Of a DNA stretch of 61,991 nt, positions 5,997 to 12,252 are shown piece after piece. The position numbers were made by a program, and so were the translations under genes. Origin of the DNA: a virus; the IMG/VR virus record IMGVR_UViG_3300030328_003511, positions 1 to 61,991 of that record; one strand, written 5' to 3'. Under the pieces are notes generated by a model. It ran no database searches and was not told the origin of the DNA. It saw nothing but the letters and a program-made list of their open reading frames with translations. Position 1 is the stretch's first letter. Each line of letters starts with the position of its first letter.

Positions 5997-6030
5997 AGTG
6001 TAAGTAGGAATAAGGATAATTTTTTAAAAA

Positions 6031-6174
6031 TCAAGAAGTAAATTTTTTTATTTTTGAATAGATAAAAGACCATAGCACTACCAACAAAAAAGCAATCAAC
6101 ATTAACCCAATAAAGAAAAAATAAATAATATTAAAGAAGGCAGTTTCAAGAAAAGTAAATATTTTTTTTATCAA
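6031..6174 (-). CDS. Small membrane protein, 47 aa
   Basis: A 47-codon frame starting at a TTG that overlaps the stop of the upstream gene (TTGA). It has a charged N-terminus (MIKKIFTFLE), one long hydrophobic span of about 25 residues, and a basic tail (SKIKKFTS), as for a one-pass inner-membrane protein. It sits between the 108-residue gene and the second FIR-FYPV microprotein. Confidence 0.5.
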   Translation of the reverse strand: MIKKIFTFLETAFFNIIYFFFIGLMLIAFLLVVLWSFIYSKIKKFTS

Positions 6175-6497
6175 ATTTTCTTAATTTCTTTTATTACTGA
6201 ATTAGGAATAATTGTAGAATTTCCAATAGTTTCAATTCTTTTTTTATCTTCGGATAAAGAATAATCGCCAAATATTCTAGTAATACCTTTAGATTGAGAT
6301 AATAAATGTCCTTTAGTAATACAGGTTGCTAAAGTGCTATTTTTTATTTGTTCAAAACTACTCCATGAGCTATCACTAACAATATCAAACCACTCAACAG
6401 AAACCATAGGATATTTTTCTATCTCATTATAAATTTTTTTTGGGATAGAAATTTTTTTATTTTTTTTAAAATTTTTTTTTAATCTATTTTTTCTCAT
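6171..6497 (-). CDS. Conserved phage protein of unknown function, 108 aa
   Basis: After a basic N-terminal tail, the protein reads PMVSVEWFDIVSDSSW and then TCITKGHLLSQ, a pattern found in many phage proteins of about this size with no known activity. It is the first gene downstream of three 32-bp repeats (6507-6602), so its operon may be controlled by whatever binds them. Confidence 0.75.
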   Translation of the reverse strand: MRKNRLKKNFKKNKKISIPKKIYNEIEKYPMVSVEWFDIVSDSSWSSFEQIKNSTLATCITKGHLLSQSKGITRIFGDYSLSEDKKRIETIGNSTIIPNSVIKEIKKI

Positions 6498-6506
6498 TCA
6501 AATATT

Positions 6507-6602
6507 CCCATAAAGATAGTCAGCTATTCATTTTATTTCCCATATGGATAGTCACCTGTTCATTTTATTTCCCATATGGATAGTCACCTATTCATTTTTA
6601 TT
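6507..6602. repeat. Three 32-bp tandem repeats with CCCATATGGATAGTCA motif
   Basis: CCCATA begins at 6507, 6539 and 6571, an exact 32-base period. The second and third copies share CCCATATGGATAGTCACCT; the first is diverged (CCCATAAAGATAGTCA). The array lies immediately upstream of the gene starting at 6497. Three helical turns per unit fits cooperative protein binding. Related motifs lie at 1979, 2039, 2076 and 2159. Confidence 0.7.
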
Positions 6603-6687
6603 TGTTGTTAACACAGAAACAATGCCGATTGAAGTATTTAAATGGCTGTTGTGAACCTCATTAAAAACAGTCATCCAATTATCTGTT

Positions 6688-7227
6688 CTAAGTAATTTCT
6701 TTTGGCGTAACGTCAATGATGTTTTTGGCTTCTCCGATTTTACCTTCAAGTTCGGATAACCTCTTTTCAAGTTGCTCACGACTCATTCCCTCCAATCCAA
6801 CATGTGTAACTTCTTTCTTATCTACAAACATACCGGCCATTTGACCAGATCTATATTCAGCATTTACTGCTACTGAAAATTGTTTTTTGTCTTCTGCTTT
6901 CTTACTTAATGTTTCAAATCTTTTATATTTTTTTAATTTATCACCTTCATGTTTTTTTAACTCTTGGTTATACTTCATTTCCATATAACGCACTACATGA
7001 GGGTTCTTGTTAGGATCGGTTAATCTGCTCGCAATCTCTGTCGGGCCCTCTGGTTTATTAGATTGATACCCGGCTCTCTTTGCTGCTTCAACTTTACTTA
7101 TCTCTCCCCAATTACTTACATATATATCTACAAACGCTTTTTGTTTCAGCGTTAATTCAGAAGTAGATTTTAATACATTTTTTCTTTTGGGCATTCTTGA
7201 CCGGATACTATCATAATTTTTTCCCAA
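6688..7227 (-). CDS. terS: Terminase small subunit
   Basis: A 179-residue protein with LTLKQKAFVDIYVSNWG (near residues 25-41), then KVEAAKRAGYQS, EIASRLTDPNKNPHVVRYMEMK and a helical C-terminal half. This is the classic arrangement of terminase small subunits that bind the packaging site through an N-terminal HTH-like domain. The best start is a TTG at 7227 with AAGGAAG in front; the next ATG (about 7194) has no ribosome-binding site. It is unusually far from the large subunit (59958-61439) on the linear map, yet only about 7 kb away once the circle is closed. Confidence 0.8.
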   Translation of the reverse strand: MGKNYDSIRSRMPKRKNVLKSTSELTLKQKAFVDIYVSNWGEISKVEAAKRAGYQSNKPEGPTEIASRLTDPNKNPHVVRYMEMKYNQELKKHEGDKLKKYKRFETLSKKAEDKKQFSVAVNAEYRSGQMAGMFVDKKEVTHVGLEGMSREQLEKRLSELEGKIGEAKNIIDVTPKEIT

Positions 7228-7245
7228 TACACTTCCTTACAAACA
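7219..7245 (-). repeat. 27-bp inverted repeat, arm over the terS start
   Basis: On the minus strand this arm reads TGTTTGTAAGGAAGTG then TATTGGGAAAA. It matches the plus-strand arm at 7426-7452 in 24 of 27 positions. It contains the ribosome-binding site and TTG start of the terminase small subunit. Confidence 0.65.
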
Positions 7246-7425
7246 ATTTTTTATAAAAATTTAAGCACAAAATGCCTCCTCTGTATCTTATTTCTGTCAT
7301 ATTCCTAAAACTGTCTAGGAATTTCCCAGTGTTTTCCCAGTGTAAAATGCTCTAGAAGTATTGATTTAATTAGGATTTTCCTAGTTTCCTAGAAAAAAGT
7401 CTGTTTTAAAAAAAAAAAAATAAAA

Positions 7426-7452
7426 TGTTTGTAAGAAACAGTATTGGGAAAA
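7426..7452 (+). repeat. 27-bp inverted repeat, distal arm
   Basis: Plus-strand copy of the terS start region (24 of 27 bases), preceded by a 12-base A tract. About 180 bases separate the arms. Confidence 0.65.
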
Positions 7453-7549
7453 TGAACCGGGAGCCGTGGGACGTGGTTCCTGTACCCACTATAATTATCG
7501 AAAAAAAATTTTTCGCTTTCTAAGAATCAACGGTCACGAACCACGAGGT

Positions 7550-7578
7550 TTGACAAAGGGTATTCAATAACGTAATAC
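7550..7578 (+). promoter_or_regulatory. Orphan plus-strand promoter
   Basis: TTGACA (7550-7555), an exact 17-base spacer and TAATAC (7573-7578). No coding frame follows on the plus strand, so it would transcribe a non-coding RNA or antisense across the gene at 7811-8284. Confidence 0.6.
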
Positions 7579-7584
7579 TGAAGT

Positions 7585-7665
7585 AAGCAAAAATTTTCAT
7601 TTTTGCCTCTTTGTTAGTTATCTAGGTCATTATCTTTTTTTAAAATTGTTTCAATAATGGCCTAG
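7585..7665 (+). ncRNA. Candidate small non-coding RNA
   Basis: The stretch after the orphan promoter contains GCAAAAA..TTTTTGC self-complementarity near 7590-7609 and a 12-bp inverted repeat with one mismatch (7622-7633 with 7654-7665). There is no coding frame or strong intrinsic terminator, so the 3 prime end is a guess. This is inferred from the promoter and structure only. Confidence 0.25.
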
Positions 7666-7741
7666 AAATACTTCTTGTAATTTCTGAAAATACGTATATC
7701 TATATAGATATGTTTCATATATCTAATATGAACCTTTCTGT

Positions 7742-7781
7742 CTTAGGCGGTGCTAAAGATAGCTCCTTAATGCCGCCTAAG
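7742..7781 (-). terminator. Inverted repeat after the 7811 gene, possible terminator
   Basis: Perfect 9-bp arms CTTAGGCGG and CCGCCTAAG (7742-7750, 7773-7781) are separated by 22 bases and followed on the minus strand by ACAGAAAGG rather than a T-run. It may end the leftward operon 8933-7811 or form part of a leader. Confidence 0.4.
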
Positions 7782-7810
7782 TTAAAATCCCCCTCAGAGT
7801 TAAAATTTTT

Positions 7811-8284
7811 TTATCCGCCGTGACTAAAATCTTTTAAGAATTTATCTACATAGACATTATCTGCATCCATAATCTGTCTTCTTTTGTTTTCAATATTTCT
7901 TCTTAATTCTCTCCTGGAATCTAAATCACTTTCTTCCTTAAGTCTTTGAAATAACTTACTATATTCGTGCCAAAGAAAATGCCTTCGTTTAAACTTTATC
8001 AGTCCATCTCTTAAAGCTTTTAAATATCTATACCTAACGTTATCCGGTTCCCAACCTGCCCACCAACAAATTTGTTCGAAGTCTTTAGATCTCGCTATCC
8101 AGAAATGAGCATCGCATTTATTGAGACTTGATTTTCTATCCCCGGATAATAATCTAACATCTTCAAAAGCATTTAAGATTACATGCCGCCAAAGTTTTTG
8201 TTCATTACATACATGATTTTCAGCAATTATATCAGACGCAATATTAGTGCCCATAAGCTTTAACAAGTCTAGAGAGTAGATCAC
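7811..8284 (-). CDS. Phage protein of unknown function, 157 aa
   Basis: A 157-residue protein with LWRHVILNAFEDVR, then CDAHFWIARSKDFEQICWWAGWEPDNVRYRYL. The WI...DF..IC..AG..P..VR pattern is recurrent in proteobacterial phage proteins usually found near terminase genes, but I know of no assigned activity. The C-terminal half is basic and helical. The frame starts at a GTG that overlaps the upstream gene by about 40 bases; an internal ATG at about 8254 is an alternative start. Confidence 0.7.
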   Translation of the reverse strand: MIYSLDLLKLMGTNIASDIIAENHVCNEQKLWRHVILNAFEDVRLLSGDRKSSLNKCDAHFWIARSKDFEQICWWAGWEPDNVRYRYLKALRDGLIKFKRRHFLWHEYSKLFQRLKEESDLDSRRELRRNIENKRRQIMDADNVYVDKFLKDFSHGG

Positions 8285-8459
8285 GGTAATGGCCTTTCGA
8301 TTTTCTTAAATGTAAACGATCGGCGACCTCGTAATGTTTATAGACATCATCAATTAGTATTGTGATGGCAGCACCTTCTAAGTTAGTGTCAGAGATATAC
8401 GATTGTATATCTTTGAAATCTTGAAACATCTCTTTTTTAGTATAGTTATCCATTCTCAT
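8244..8459 (-). CDS. Hypothetical protein, 71 aa
   Basis: A small charged helical protein of 71 residues with no recognised motif. Its ATG overlaps the upstream stop (ATGA), so it is coupled to the 97-residue gene before it. Confidence 0.65.
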   Translation of the reverse strand: MRMDNYTKKEMFQDFKDIQSYISDTNLEGAAITILIDDVYKHYEVADRLHLRKSKGHYRDLLSRLVKAYGH

Positions 8460-8749
8460 ATTTTAACATCTTCTTTTCGATATGAGCTTATGTCAATAAC
8501 GTTGGACTTGTTATTTTTTATTTTTACTATTACTTTTTTTGTTTGCTTTGTTTTCTTGCTGTGAAAAGAATATAGATCATTGGAGTCGGTTAAGAATTGT
8601 GGACCTAATTCGGTGTAACCAAATTGAACCCCATTAAGTAAAGAAAAAACTACGGTTTGATATAGTTTAAATTGATTCGGTGTAAGCTTCTCTGCCGCTA
8701 AGACAGAAAGCCTAGTTAAATCAGTGATACCATCCTTTTTCTTTCCCAT
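8456..8749 (-). CDS. Hypothetical protein, 97 aa
   Basis: I start this at MGKKKDGITDL (8749), which keeps the overlap with the upstream gene at 29 bases; a start at 8767 is possible. The N-terminal part (LTRLSVLAAEKLTPNQFKLYQTVVFSLLNG) is helical and the C-terminal part very basic, as in a small nucleic-acid-binding protein. No family was recognised. Confidence 0.65.
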   Translation of the reverse strand: MGKKKDGITDLTRLSVLAAEKLTPNQFKLYQTVVFSLLNGVQFGYTELGPQFLTDSNDLYSFHSKKTKQTKKVIVKIKNNKSNVIDISSYRKEDVKI

Positions 8750-8933
8750 TAATATAATCCCATGCAATTTTAAATAACATAACTTGTTGTGATTCTGATT
8801 GTTGGCCGTGAAACGTGGTTCCTGCTCCGTTGCAAATAATACAAGAAACTATCGACTTAGAAAAAGGTGTAATAATATATCCTGTACCTTCGCAGTCTTT
8901 ACATTTATTGTAGTTGCTTCTATTAACACTCAT
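8721..8933 (-). CDS. DnaJ-type zinc-finger small protein, 70 aa
   Basis: The sequence CKDCEGTGYI and, 17 residues later, CIICNGAGT form a pair of CxxCxGxG repeats, the signature of the DnaJ cysteine-rich zinc domain, here without the J-domain. Such stand-alone mini-fingers occur in phage genomes as possible assembly chaperones or host-factor binders. I use the ATG at 8933 (MSVNRSN); an upstream TTG at 8957 would add eight residues. The dispersed CGTGGTTC word lies inside the gene (8814-8821). Confidence 0.7.
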   Translation of the reverse strand: MSVNRSNYNKCKDCEGTGYIITPFSKSIVSCIICNGAGTTFHGQQSESQQVMLFKIAWDYINGKEKGWYH

Positions 8934-9019
8934 ATAAAAAAAATAATTTAGTTGCAAGTTAAAATTATAAAATTAAATTTAGATGGGATCAATGGGTTGG
9001 CTTATAACCCACGACAAAA

Positions 9020-9529
9020 TTAATATAAAAGTTCGGAATTAAAAGCTATTACACTCTTTCTTTCACTCGCATTTGTCTTAGAAGAATGCAAAATATATGC
9101 AGGAAAAGTAATGATTTGGCCCTCTTTAACTTCATATTCATACTCTTTGTTGTTAACTAATATAGAAGTTTTAAAATTTAAATCGGGAAGTTCTAAAAAA
9201 TAAACATTAGTTAAATTAGTTCTAGGATGAGTATGATAAAAATGACGAGAACCTTCACCATATTGCTGGAACCAAGTTGCACTATTAGCGATATTTTTTA
9301 CATTAAAATATTTCTGGTGTTCTGCTATACAACGATTTCCAATGTTATCCCAAAAATATTTATGATATTTTCTTTCGAAGTTTGGAGGAAGGTTATAATC
9401 TGTTTTGCTTACATCTTCGTAAGGGTTATTAGGTATCTCATTAATTAAATCTAATATCTTATCTTTATGCCGGTCATGATCCGGAACATCATAGATTAAA
9501 AGTTCAGTTTTAAGTTCTTTTGTTTGCAT
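9020..9529 (-). CDS. 2OG-Fe(II) oxygenase-like protein (HxH type)
   Basis: A protein of about 169 residues with HFYHTHPRTNLTNVYFLE, then GQIITFPAYILHSS and RKSVIAFN near the C-terminus. These match the double-stranded beta-helix of putative 2OG-Fe(II) oxygenases common in marine phages: the first His cluster, a distal His after FP..(L/I).H, and an Arg for 2-oxoglutarate. The start at MQTKELKT (9529) avoids a 65-base overlap with the upstream gene. The substrate is unknown. It is one of ten such genes in this genome. Confidence 0.75.
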   Translation of the reverse strand: MQTKELKTELLIYDVPDHDRHKDKILDLINEIPNNPYEDVSKTDYNLPPNFERKYHKYFWDNIGNRCIAEHQKYFNVKNIANSATWFQQYGEGSRHFYHTHPRTNLTNVYFLELPDLNFKTSILVNNKEYEYEVKEGQIITFPAYILHSSKTNASERKSVIAFNSELLY

Positions 9530-9734
9530 ATTTTTTAAAGTGACACATCCATAACCAATTCCAAAAAGAACCACCTCTTCTTATATGAAATCTATTTAAC
9601 CATTTAATTTCTGTTGGTGTATCTTTACCATATAAATTTTCTGTGCTTTTAATATCATACTCAACTTGTAATTTTTTTCTTTCTGGCTTAGAGAGTGCCA
9701 TAAATAATTTATATGCTTTTCTATTATTTTTCAT
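9510..9734 (-). CDS. Basic hypothetical protein, 74 aa
   Basis: A basic 74-residue protein, rich in Lys, Arg and Trp (RRGGSFWNWLWMCHFKKY at the C-terminus). It lies between two 2OG-oxygenase-like genes and shares a base with the previous stop. No family was recognised. Confidence 0.65.
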   Translation of the reverse strand: MKNNRKAYKLFMALSKPERKKLQVEYDIKSTENLYGKDTPTEIKWLNRFHIRRGGSFWNWLWMCHFKKYANKRT

Positions 9735-10243
9735 TAGATCTCTACAATTATATTTAAATTAATTCTATATGTTTCTGTTGATGGCCCATGTCCAGCATGA
9801 GGTAATTTACTTTTAAAAATTTTTGCTTCATCTTTCTTATCTTCTACTTTCTCGTCTTCAACCTGTAAGTAACCATCACAAGTATTAAAAGAATAAATGA
9901 TAGTCAGAAAATTTTCATCTTTGTGGTCTATATGCATATTACATTTTTGATCTTTTGTATAATAGTTCCACATAAATCTCTCTATACGTTTATATTGTAA
10001 ATTAATTTTTTTACATATTAACTCGGTGATTATAAATGCATACATATTAAGTTTAATTTCATTTTCATTTTTAGGTGGTATTGTACATTTACTCATACCT
10101 TCAAATTGCATATTATTTGTAAAAAGTTTATTTTGACTTTCTTTTGTTGTGCTCCCTATTTCAAACTCCAAAGATTTTAATTCGTTTTTAATGGTATCAA
10201 TAATGTTATCGGTTAATATATAATTAACTTTTTGTATTTTCAT
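9734..10243 (-). CDS. 2OG-Fe(II) oxygenase-like protein (HxD type)
   Basis: A 169-residue protein with MHIDHKDENFLTIIYSFNTC, then KLPHAGHGPSTETYRINLN. HxD, a distal His and an Arg about 10 residues later give the Fe(II) triad and 2-oxoglutarate site of the prolyl-hydroxylase-like fold. It is related in layout to the genes at 45608 and 48685, which also carry xNNCDGY or LTNCDGG after HxD. Confidence 0.75.
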   Translation of the reverse strand: MKIQKVNYILTDNIIDTIKNELKSLEFEIGSTTKESQNKLFTNNMQFEGMSKCTIPPKNENEIKLNMYAFIITELICKKINLQYKRIERFMWNYYTKDQKCNMHIDHKDENFLTIIYSFNTCDGYLQVEDEKVEDKKDEAKIFKSKLPHAGHGPSTETYRINLNIIVEI

Positions 10244-10406
10244 TTTTATTAAATTGTTTATTTGTTTTATCTCTATATTTTTCTGCCGTAGTTTTATCAG
10301 TGAAAGCTTTAGAGTTAAAGGAATGCTTATTTAATCTCTTTAATAGAGTAGATAAATTAATTCTTTCTAATCTTTTTTTACCATGTCGTACTATGTATAT
10401 CTTCAT
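10224..10406 (-). CDS. Basic hypothetical protein, 60 aa
   Basis: A lysine- and arginine-rich 60-residue protein (MKIYIVRHGKKRLERINLS...). It overlaps the 2OG-oxygenase gene by 20 bases. No motif can be assigned; the RHGK start does not belong to a full phosphatase domain. Confidence 0.6.
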   Translation of the reverse strand: MKIYIVRHGKKRLERINLSTLLKRLNKHSFNSKAFTDKTTAEKYRDKTNKQFNKNENTKS

Positions 10407-10618
10407 TAGTTTTGGGTTTCTTGACGCATTTTTAAAAATCTAAATTTTGCAATTTTTAACATACGGTCAAATAAAGGTTCTGCTTTGACCGTATGTATTT
10501 TATTTCTTAATTCTCCGTTAACATATAACGTAACGGTGTCAGTAGTATGATCGAGTTCAATTGTAAAAAACTCTTTAGCTTTTATTTTTTTTGGGTCCAT
10601 CTTTCGATTCACCACCAT
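10406..10618 (-). CDS. Hypothetical protein, up to 70 aa
   Basis: The core reads FFTIELDHTTDTVTLYVNGELRNKIHTVKAEPLFDRMLKIAKFRF, a likely beta hairpin and helix. The start could be at 10618 (MVVNRK) or 10600 (MDPKKIK); neither has a strong ribosome-binding site. It overlaps the RHH-like gene upstream. Confidence 0.65.
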   Translation of the reverse strand: MVVNRKMDPKKIKAKEFFTIELDHTTDTVTLYVNGELRNKIHTVKAEPLFDRMLKIAKFRFLKMRQETQN

Positions 10619-10802
10619 TTAAAAGTTTTTTCTTAAAAGCTTCTGGTGTCATCTTATGTTTTTTAGCTTGATGCCCAACATAGTCATTGAGAATTTTAGA
10701 GATCATTGCTCCGGGAGCTCTAAACTTTTCTATACACATGCCTTTAAGAATTAAATAATCTTCTTTTTTAATTGCAACGGACTTCCATTTATTTATGTCC
10801 AT
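10575..10802 (-). CDS. Putative ribbon-helix-helix-like small protein, 75 aa
   Basis: MDINKWKSVAIKKEDYLILKGMC, then APGAMISKILNDYVGH, looks like the strand-helix-helix of a small RHH-type DNA-binding protein: a short basic strand, then two helices with conserved Leu/Ile spacing. The C-terminal tail is basic and probably flexible. A regulator of the neighbouring early operators is an attractive but untested idea. Confidence 0.6.
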   Translation of the reverse strand: MDINKWKSVAIKKEDYLILKGMCIEKFRAPGAMISKILNDYVGHQAKKHKMTPEAFKKKLLNGGESKDGPKKNKS

Positions 10803-11091
10803 CTTTAACCTCCATATCCGGGGTTAACTTAAGAACATCTAATTTTAATCTCATGTCTTTTTTATCTTCGACTGTTTCGTAGATATTTAAAAGTTCTTTA
10901 AGTTTATTATTTTCTTCTGTTAACTTTTTTAGATTTTTTTGAAGTTCATCTAAATTGTTAAACAGACTTTTCATCGCTTCTTCTAATCTACCTAGCGAAT
11001 CTAAATTACCTTCGGGTTGTTGTCCTAATGGTAAGTCTAAGCTAACTGTAGGTAATATTTTCTCTTTTAGTTTATTTAATGTCAGTGCCAT
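10789..11091 (-). CDS. Coiled-coil hypothetical protein, 100 aa
   Basis: A heptad-like stretch (LEEAMKSLFNNLDELQKNL and the following LKKLTEENNKLKELLNIYE) makes a long coiled coil likely across residues 36-72. Nothing else is recognisable. It is probably an oligomeric accessory protein, overlapping both neighbours by under 20 bases. Confidence 0.65.
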   Translation of the reverse strand: MALTLNKLKEKILPTVSLDLPLGQQPEGNLDSLGRLEEAMKSLFNNLDELQKNLKKLTEENNKLKELLNIYETVEDKKDMRLKLDVLKLTPDMEVKDGHK

Positions 11092-11359
11092 TTATGTCCT
11101 CCTTTGTTGGTTCATTGTTTCGGCCTTCGATTTCGTCTTCTACTAAGATTGTTGCAATAGTTTTAGAAATTGGATAATGTTTTCTTCCTATCCCATCTAT
11201 AAAATGTATATTTGCAATACCATCTATAAGCATATCCAAATGTAATGAATCTTCAATAGGGCTACCAAACACATCGCTTGTTGGAATAGCCGCTAATTGT
11301 TTATCCAAATCAGTTATGATATTCTCTAGTATAAGACTTTTACTTTTTAATTGCTTCAT
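11072..11359 (-). CDS. Hypothetical protein, 95 aa
   Basis: First gene of the leftward operon that runs to about 8.9 kb. The 95-residue product has no motif I recognise. A TTGACT box (11390-11395) 17 bases from a weak TATGTA is the likely promoter, in the short gap shared with the rightward genes starting at 11403. Confidence 0.65.
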   Translation of the reverse strand: MKQLKSKSLILENIITDLDKQLAAIPTSDVFGSPIEDSLHLDMLIDGIANIHFIDGIGRKHYPISKTIATILVEDEIEGRNNEPTKEDINGTDIK

Positions 11360-11366
11360 GAAATCT

Positions 11367-11395
11367 TACATATATGGGATAAACAAGAAAGTCAA
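11367..11395 (-). promoter_or_regulatory. Possible promoter in divergent gap
   Basis: TTGACT (11390-11395), 17 bases, TATGTA (11367-11372) on the minus strand, within the 43-base gap between divergent genes. TTTATCCCATATATG in the spacer resembles the other early promoters. Confidence 0.4.
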
Positions 11396-11402
11396 ATAAA
11401 TT

Positions 11403-11615
11403 ATGAAATATATTTTAACAATTTTATTATGTACGGCAGTAGAAAAAACATGCCTTCCTCCTCATACATTTGAGGAAACTTACCCCGATATATATACATG
11501 CCACTTAGACGGGTATAAAAAATCGATAGACAAAATTAAAGAAATAGGTAGTGTAGAAGTAAATAAGCATCAAATTTATACATCATTTTGGTGTAGGGAG
11601 TTAAAGACTATTTAG
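11403..11615 (+). CDS. Small secreted-type Cys protein, 70 aa (paralog 1)
   Basis: It starts with a hydrophobic segment MKYILTILLCTAVEKTC that could be a short signal peptide, followed by a cysteine-containing domain (DIYTCHLDGYKKSIDKIKEIG... YTSFWCREL). The C...KIKE(I/L)G...(V)N.H pattern is repeated in the next gene, so the two are likely tandem paralogs. It may act in the periplasm or envelope. No clear ribosome-binding site precedes it. Confidence 0.6.
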   Translation: MKYILTILLCTAVEKTCLPPHTFEETYPDIYTCHLDGYKKSIDKIKEIGSVEVNKHQIYTSFWCRELKTI

Positions 11616-11627
11616 AATGATTCTAAA
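11611..11627. promoter_or_regulatory. 17-bp palindromic motif, copy 3
   Basis: TTTAGAATGATTCTAAA, a perfect palindrome around a central base, covering the stop of the first and the start codon of the second plus-strand gene. Other copies lie at 537 and 3312. Confidence 0.4.
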
Positions 11628-11877
11628 ATATATACTATTAGGTACTTTATGCTGGAATTTTCCAGATACAGGTACTCAATGCTCACAATATCTAGTAGAT
11701 GACCTCTCAGATGGTGCTATATGCAAGGAAAGAGCTTTAGCTGTTGGTAGGCACAATAAGGCCAAGATCAAAGAATTAGGGGGTTCTATGGAAGAATACA
11801 ACGTACATTGCATGGCTATTGATAAAGAAGGATATAATGTTGACGAATCCTTTAGAATATCTTATACTATCTTATGA
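11617..11877 (+). CDS. Small secreted-type Cys protein, 86 aa (paralog 2)
   Basis: The N-terminus MILKYILLGTLCWN is hydrophobic, then cysteines occur in TQCSQYLVDDL, AICKERA and VHCMAIDKEG. It resembles the preceding gene in size, hydrophobic start and KIKELG...YNVHC pattern. It may be an exported, disulfide-stabilised protein. The role is unknown; superinfection exclusion would be one idea for an envelope protein of this kind. Confidence 0.6.
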   Translation: MILKYILLGTLCWNFPDTGTQCSQYLVDDLSDGAICKERALAVGRHNKAKIKELGGSMEEYNVHCMAIDKEGYNVDESFRISYTIL

Positions 11878-12116
11878 AGGCTTATCGTATCCAAGCGAGA
11901 GTGGGAGATTACTACTTAGATCATAAGCTAGAAGCTGAGAATGATCGGGATGCGTTAAATAAGTTTTCTAAAGCAGTAGACTCGGGGACTGTAAAAACTG
12001 AAGATGAAGGTTTTTATGGAAATAAAGATGGGAGTAGAGTTTACATAACATACGAGGAGATCGTAAATGTTGAGCCCGGAAAAGATAAAGTTGTTGAAAG
12101 AACTTCAACACCTTGA
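11874..12116 (+). CDS. Hypothetical protein, 80 aa
   Basis: An 80-residue protein, MKAYRIQARVGDYYLDHKLEAENDRDALNKFSKAVDSG, with the same strand-plus-EAENDRDAL helix layout as the small proteins at 3426 and 3782. It overlaps the upstream stop as ATGA. No function known. Confidence 0.65.
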   Translation: MKAYRIQARVGDYYLDHKLEAENDRDALNKFSKAVDSGTVKTEDEGFYGNKDGSRVYITYEEIVNVEPGKDKVVERTSTP

Positions 12117-12252
12117 GCATAAATGGTCGGCTGAGTTAATGACCAATGGTAATTGCACAGTTGATATGCTTAAGACAGAAGCTGATATTAAATCAAAAAG
12201 AAATGCGATTAAATATCAAGATGTACAAGAAACTTTAGCCTTCGCTGGTTAA
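12067..12252 (+). CDS. Hypothetical protein, 61 aa
   Basis: It begins inside the previous gene (50-base overlap), but GAGGAGATCGTAA before the ATG is a strong ribosome-binding site. It is a charged helical protein (SPEKIKLLKELQHLEHKW). It ends tail-to-tail with the homing endonuclease gene, sharing four bases. Confidence 0.65.
   Translation: MLSPEKIKLLKELQHLEHKWSAELMTNGNCTVDMLKTEADIKSKRNAIKYQDVQETLAFAG

Larger units (their letters stand above)
7228..7810. other. 583-base intergenic region upstream of terS
   Basis: No credible protein gene is visible on either strand. The region holds the distal arm of the inverted repeat, a tandem 11-base repeat TTTCCCAGTGT (7323-7344 region), two copies of the GC-richer CGTGGTTC/GAACCACG word (7472-7479, 7538-7545), a plus-strand promoter (7550-7578) with structured sequence after it, and the inverted repeat 7742-7781. 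A packaging site or a small-RNA locus would be in keeping with its place beside terS. Confidence 0.5.

Noticed and set aside
6507-6602. Three repeats with a 32-base period resembling a short CRISPR array
   Set aside because: The period includes the whole unit with no unique spacers, and there are no cas genes. It fits tandem operator sites instead.
6588-6779. Minus-strand frame of 63 codons overlapping the end of terS
   Set aside because: Half of it is an out-of-frame shadow of terS, there is no ribosome-binding site, and it shows no protein-like motif.
10224-10406. MKIYIVRHGKK start read as a histidine phosphatase (RHG motif)
   Set aside because: The 60-residue protein lacks every other part of that fold; the resemblance is chance.
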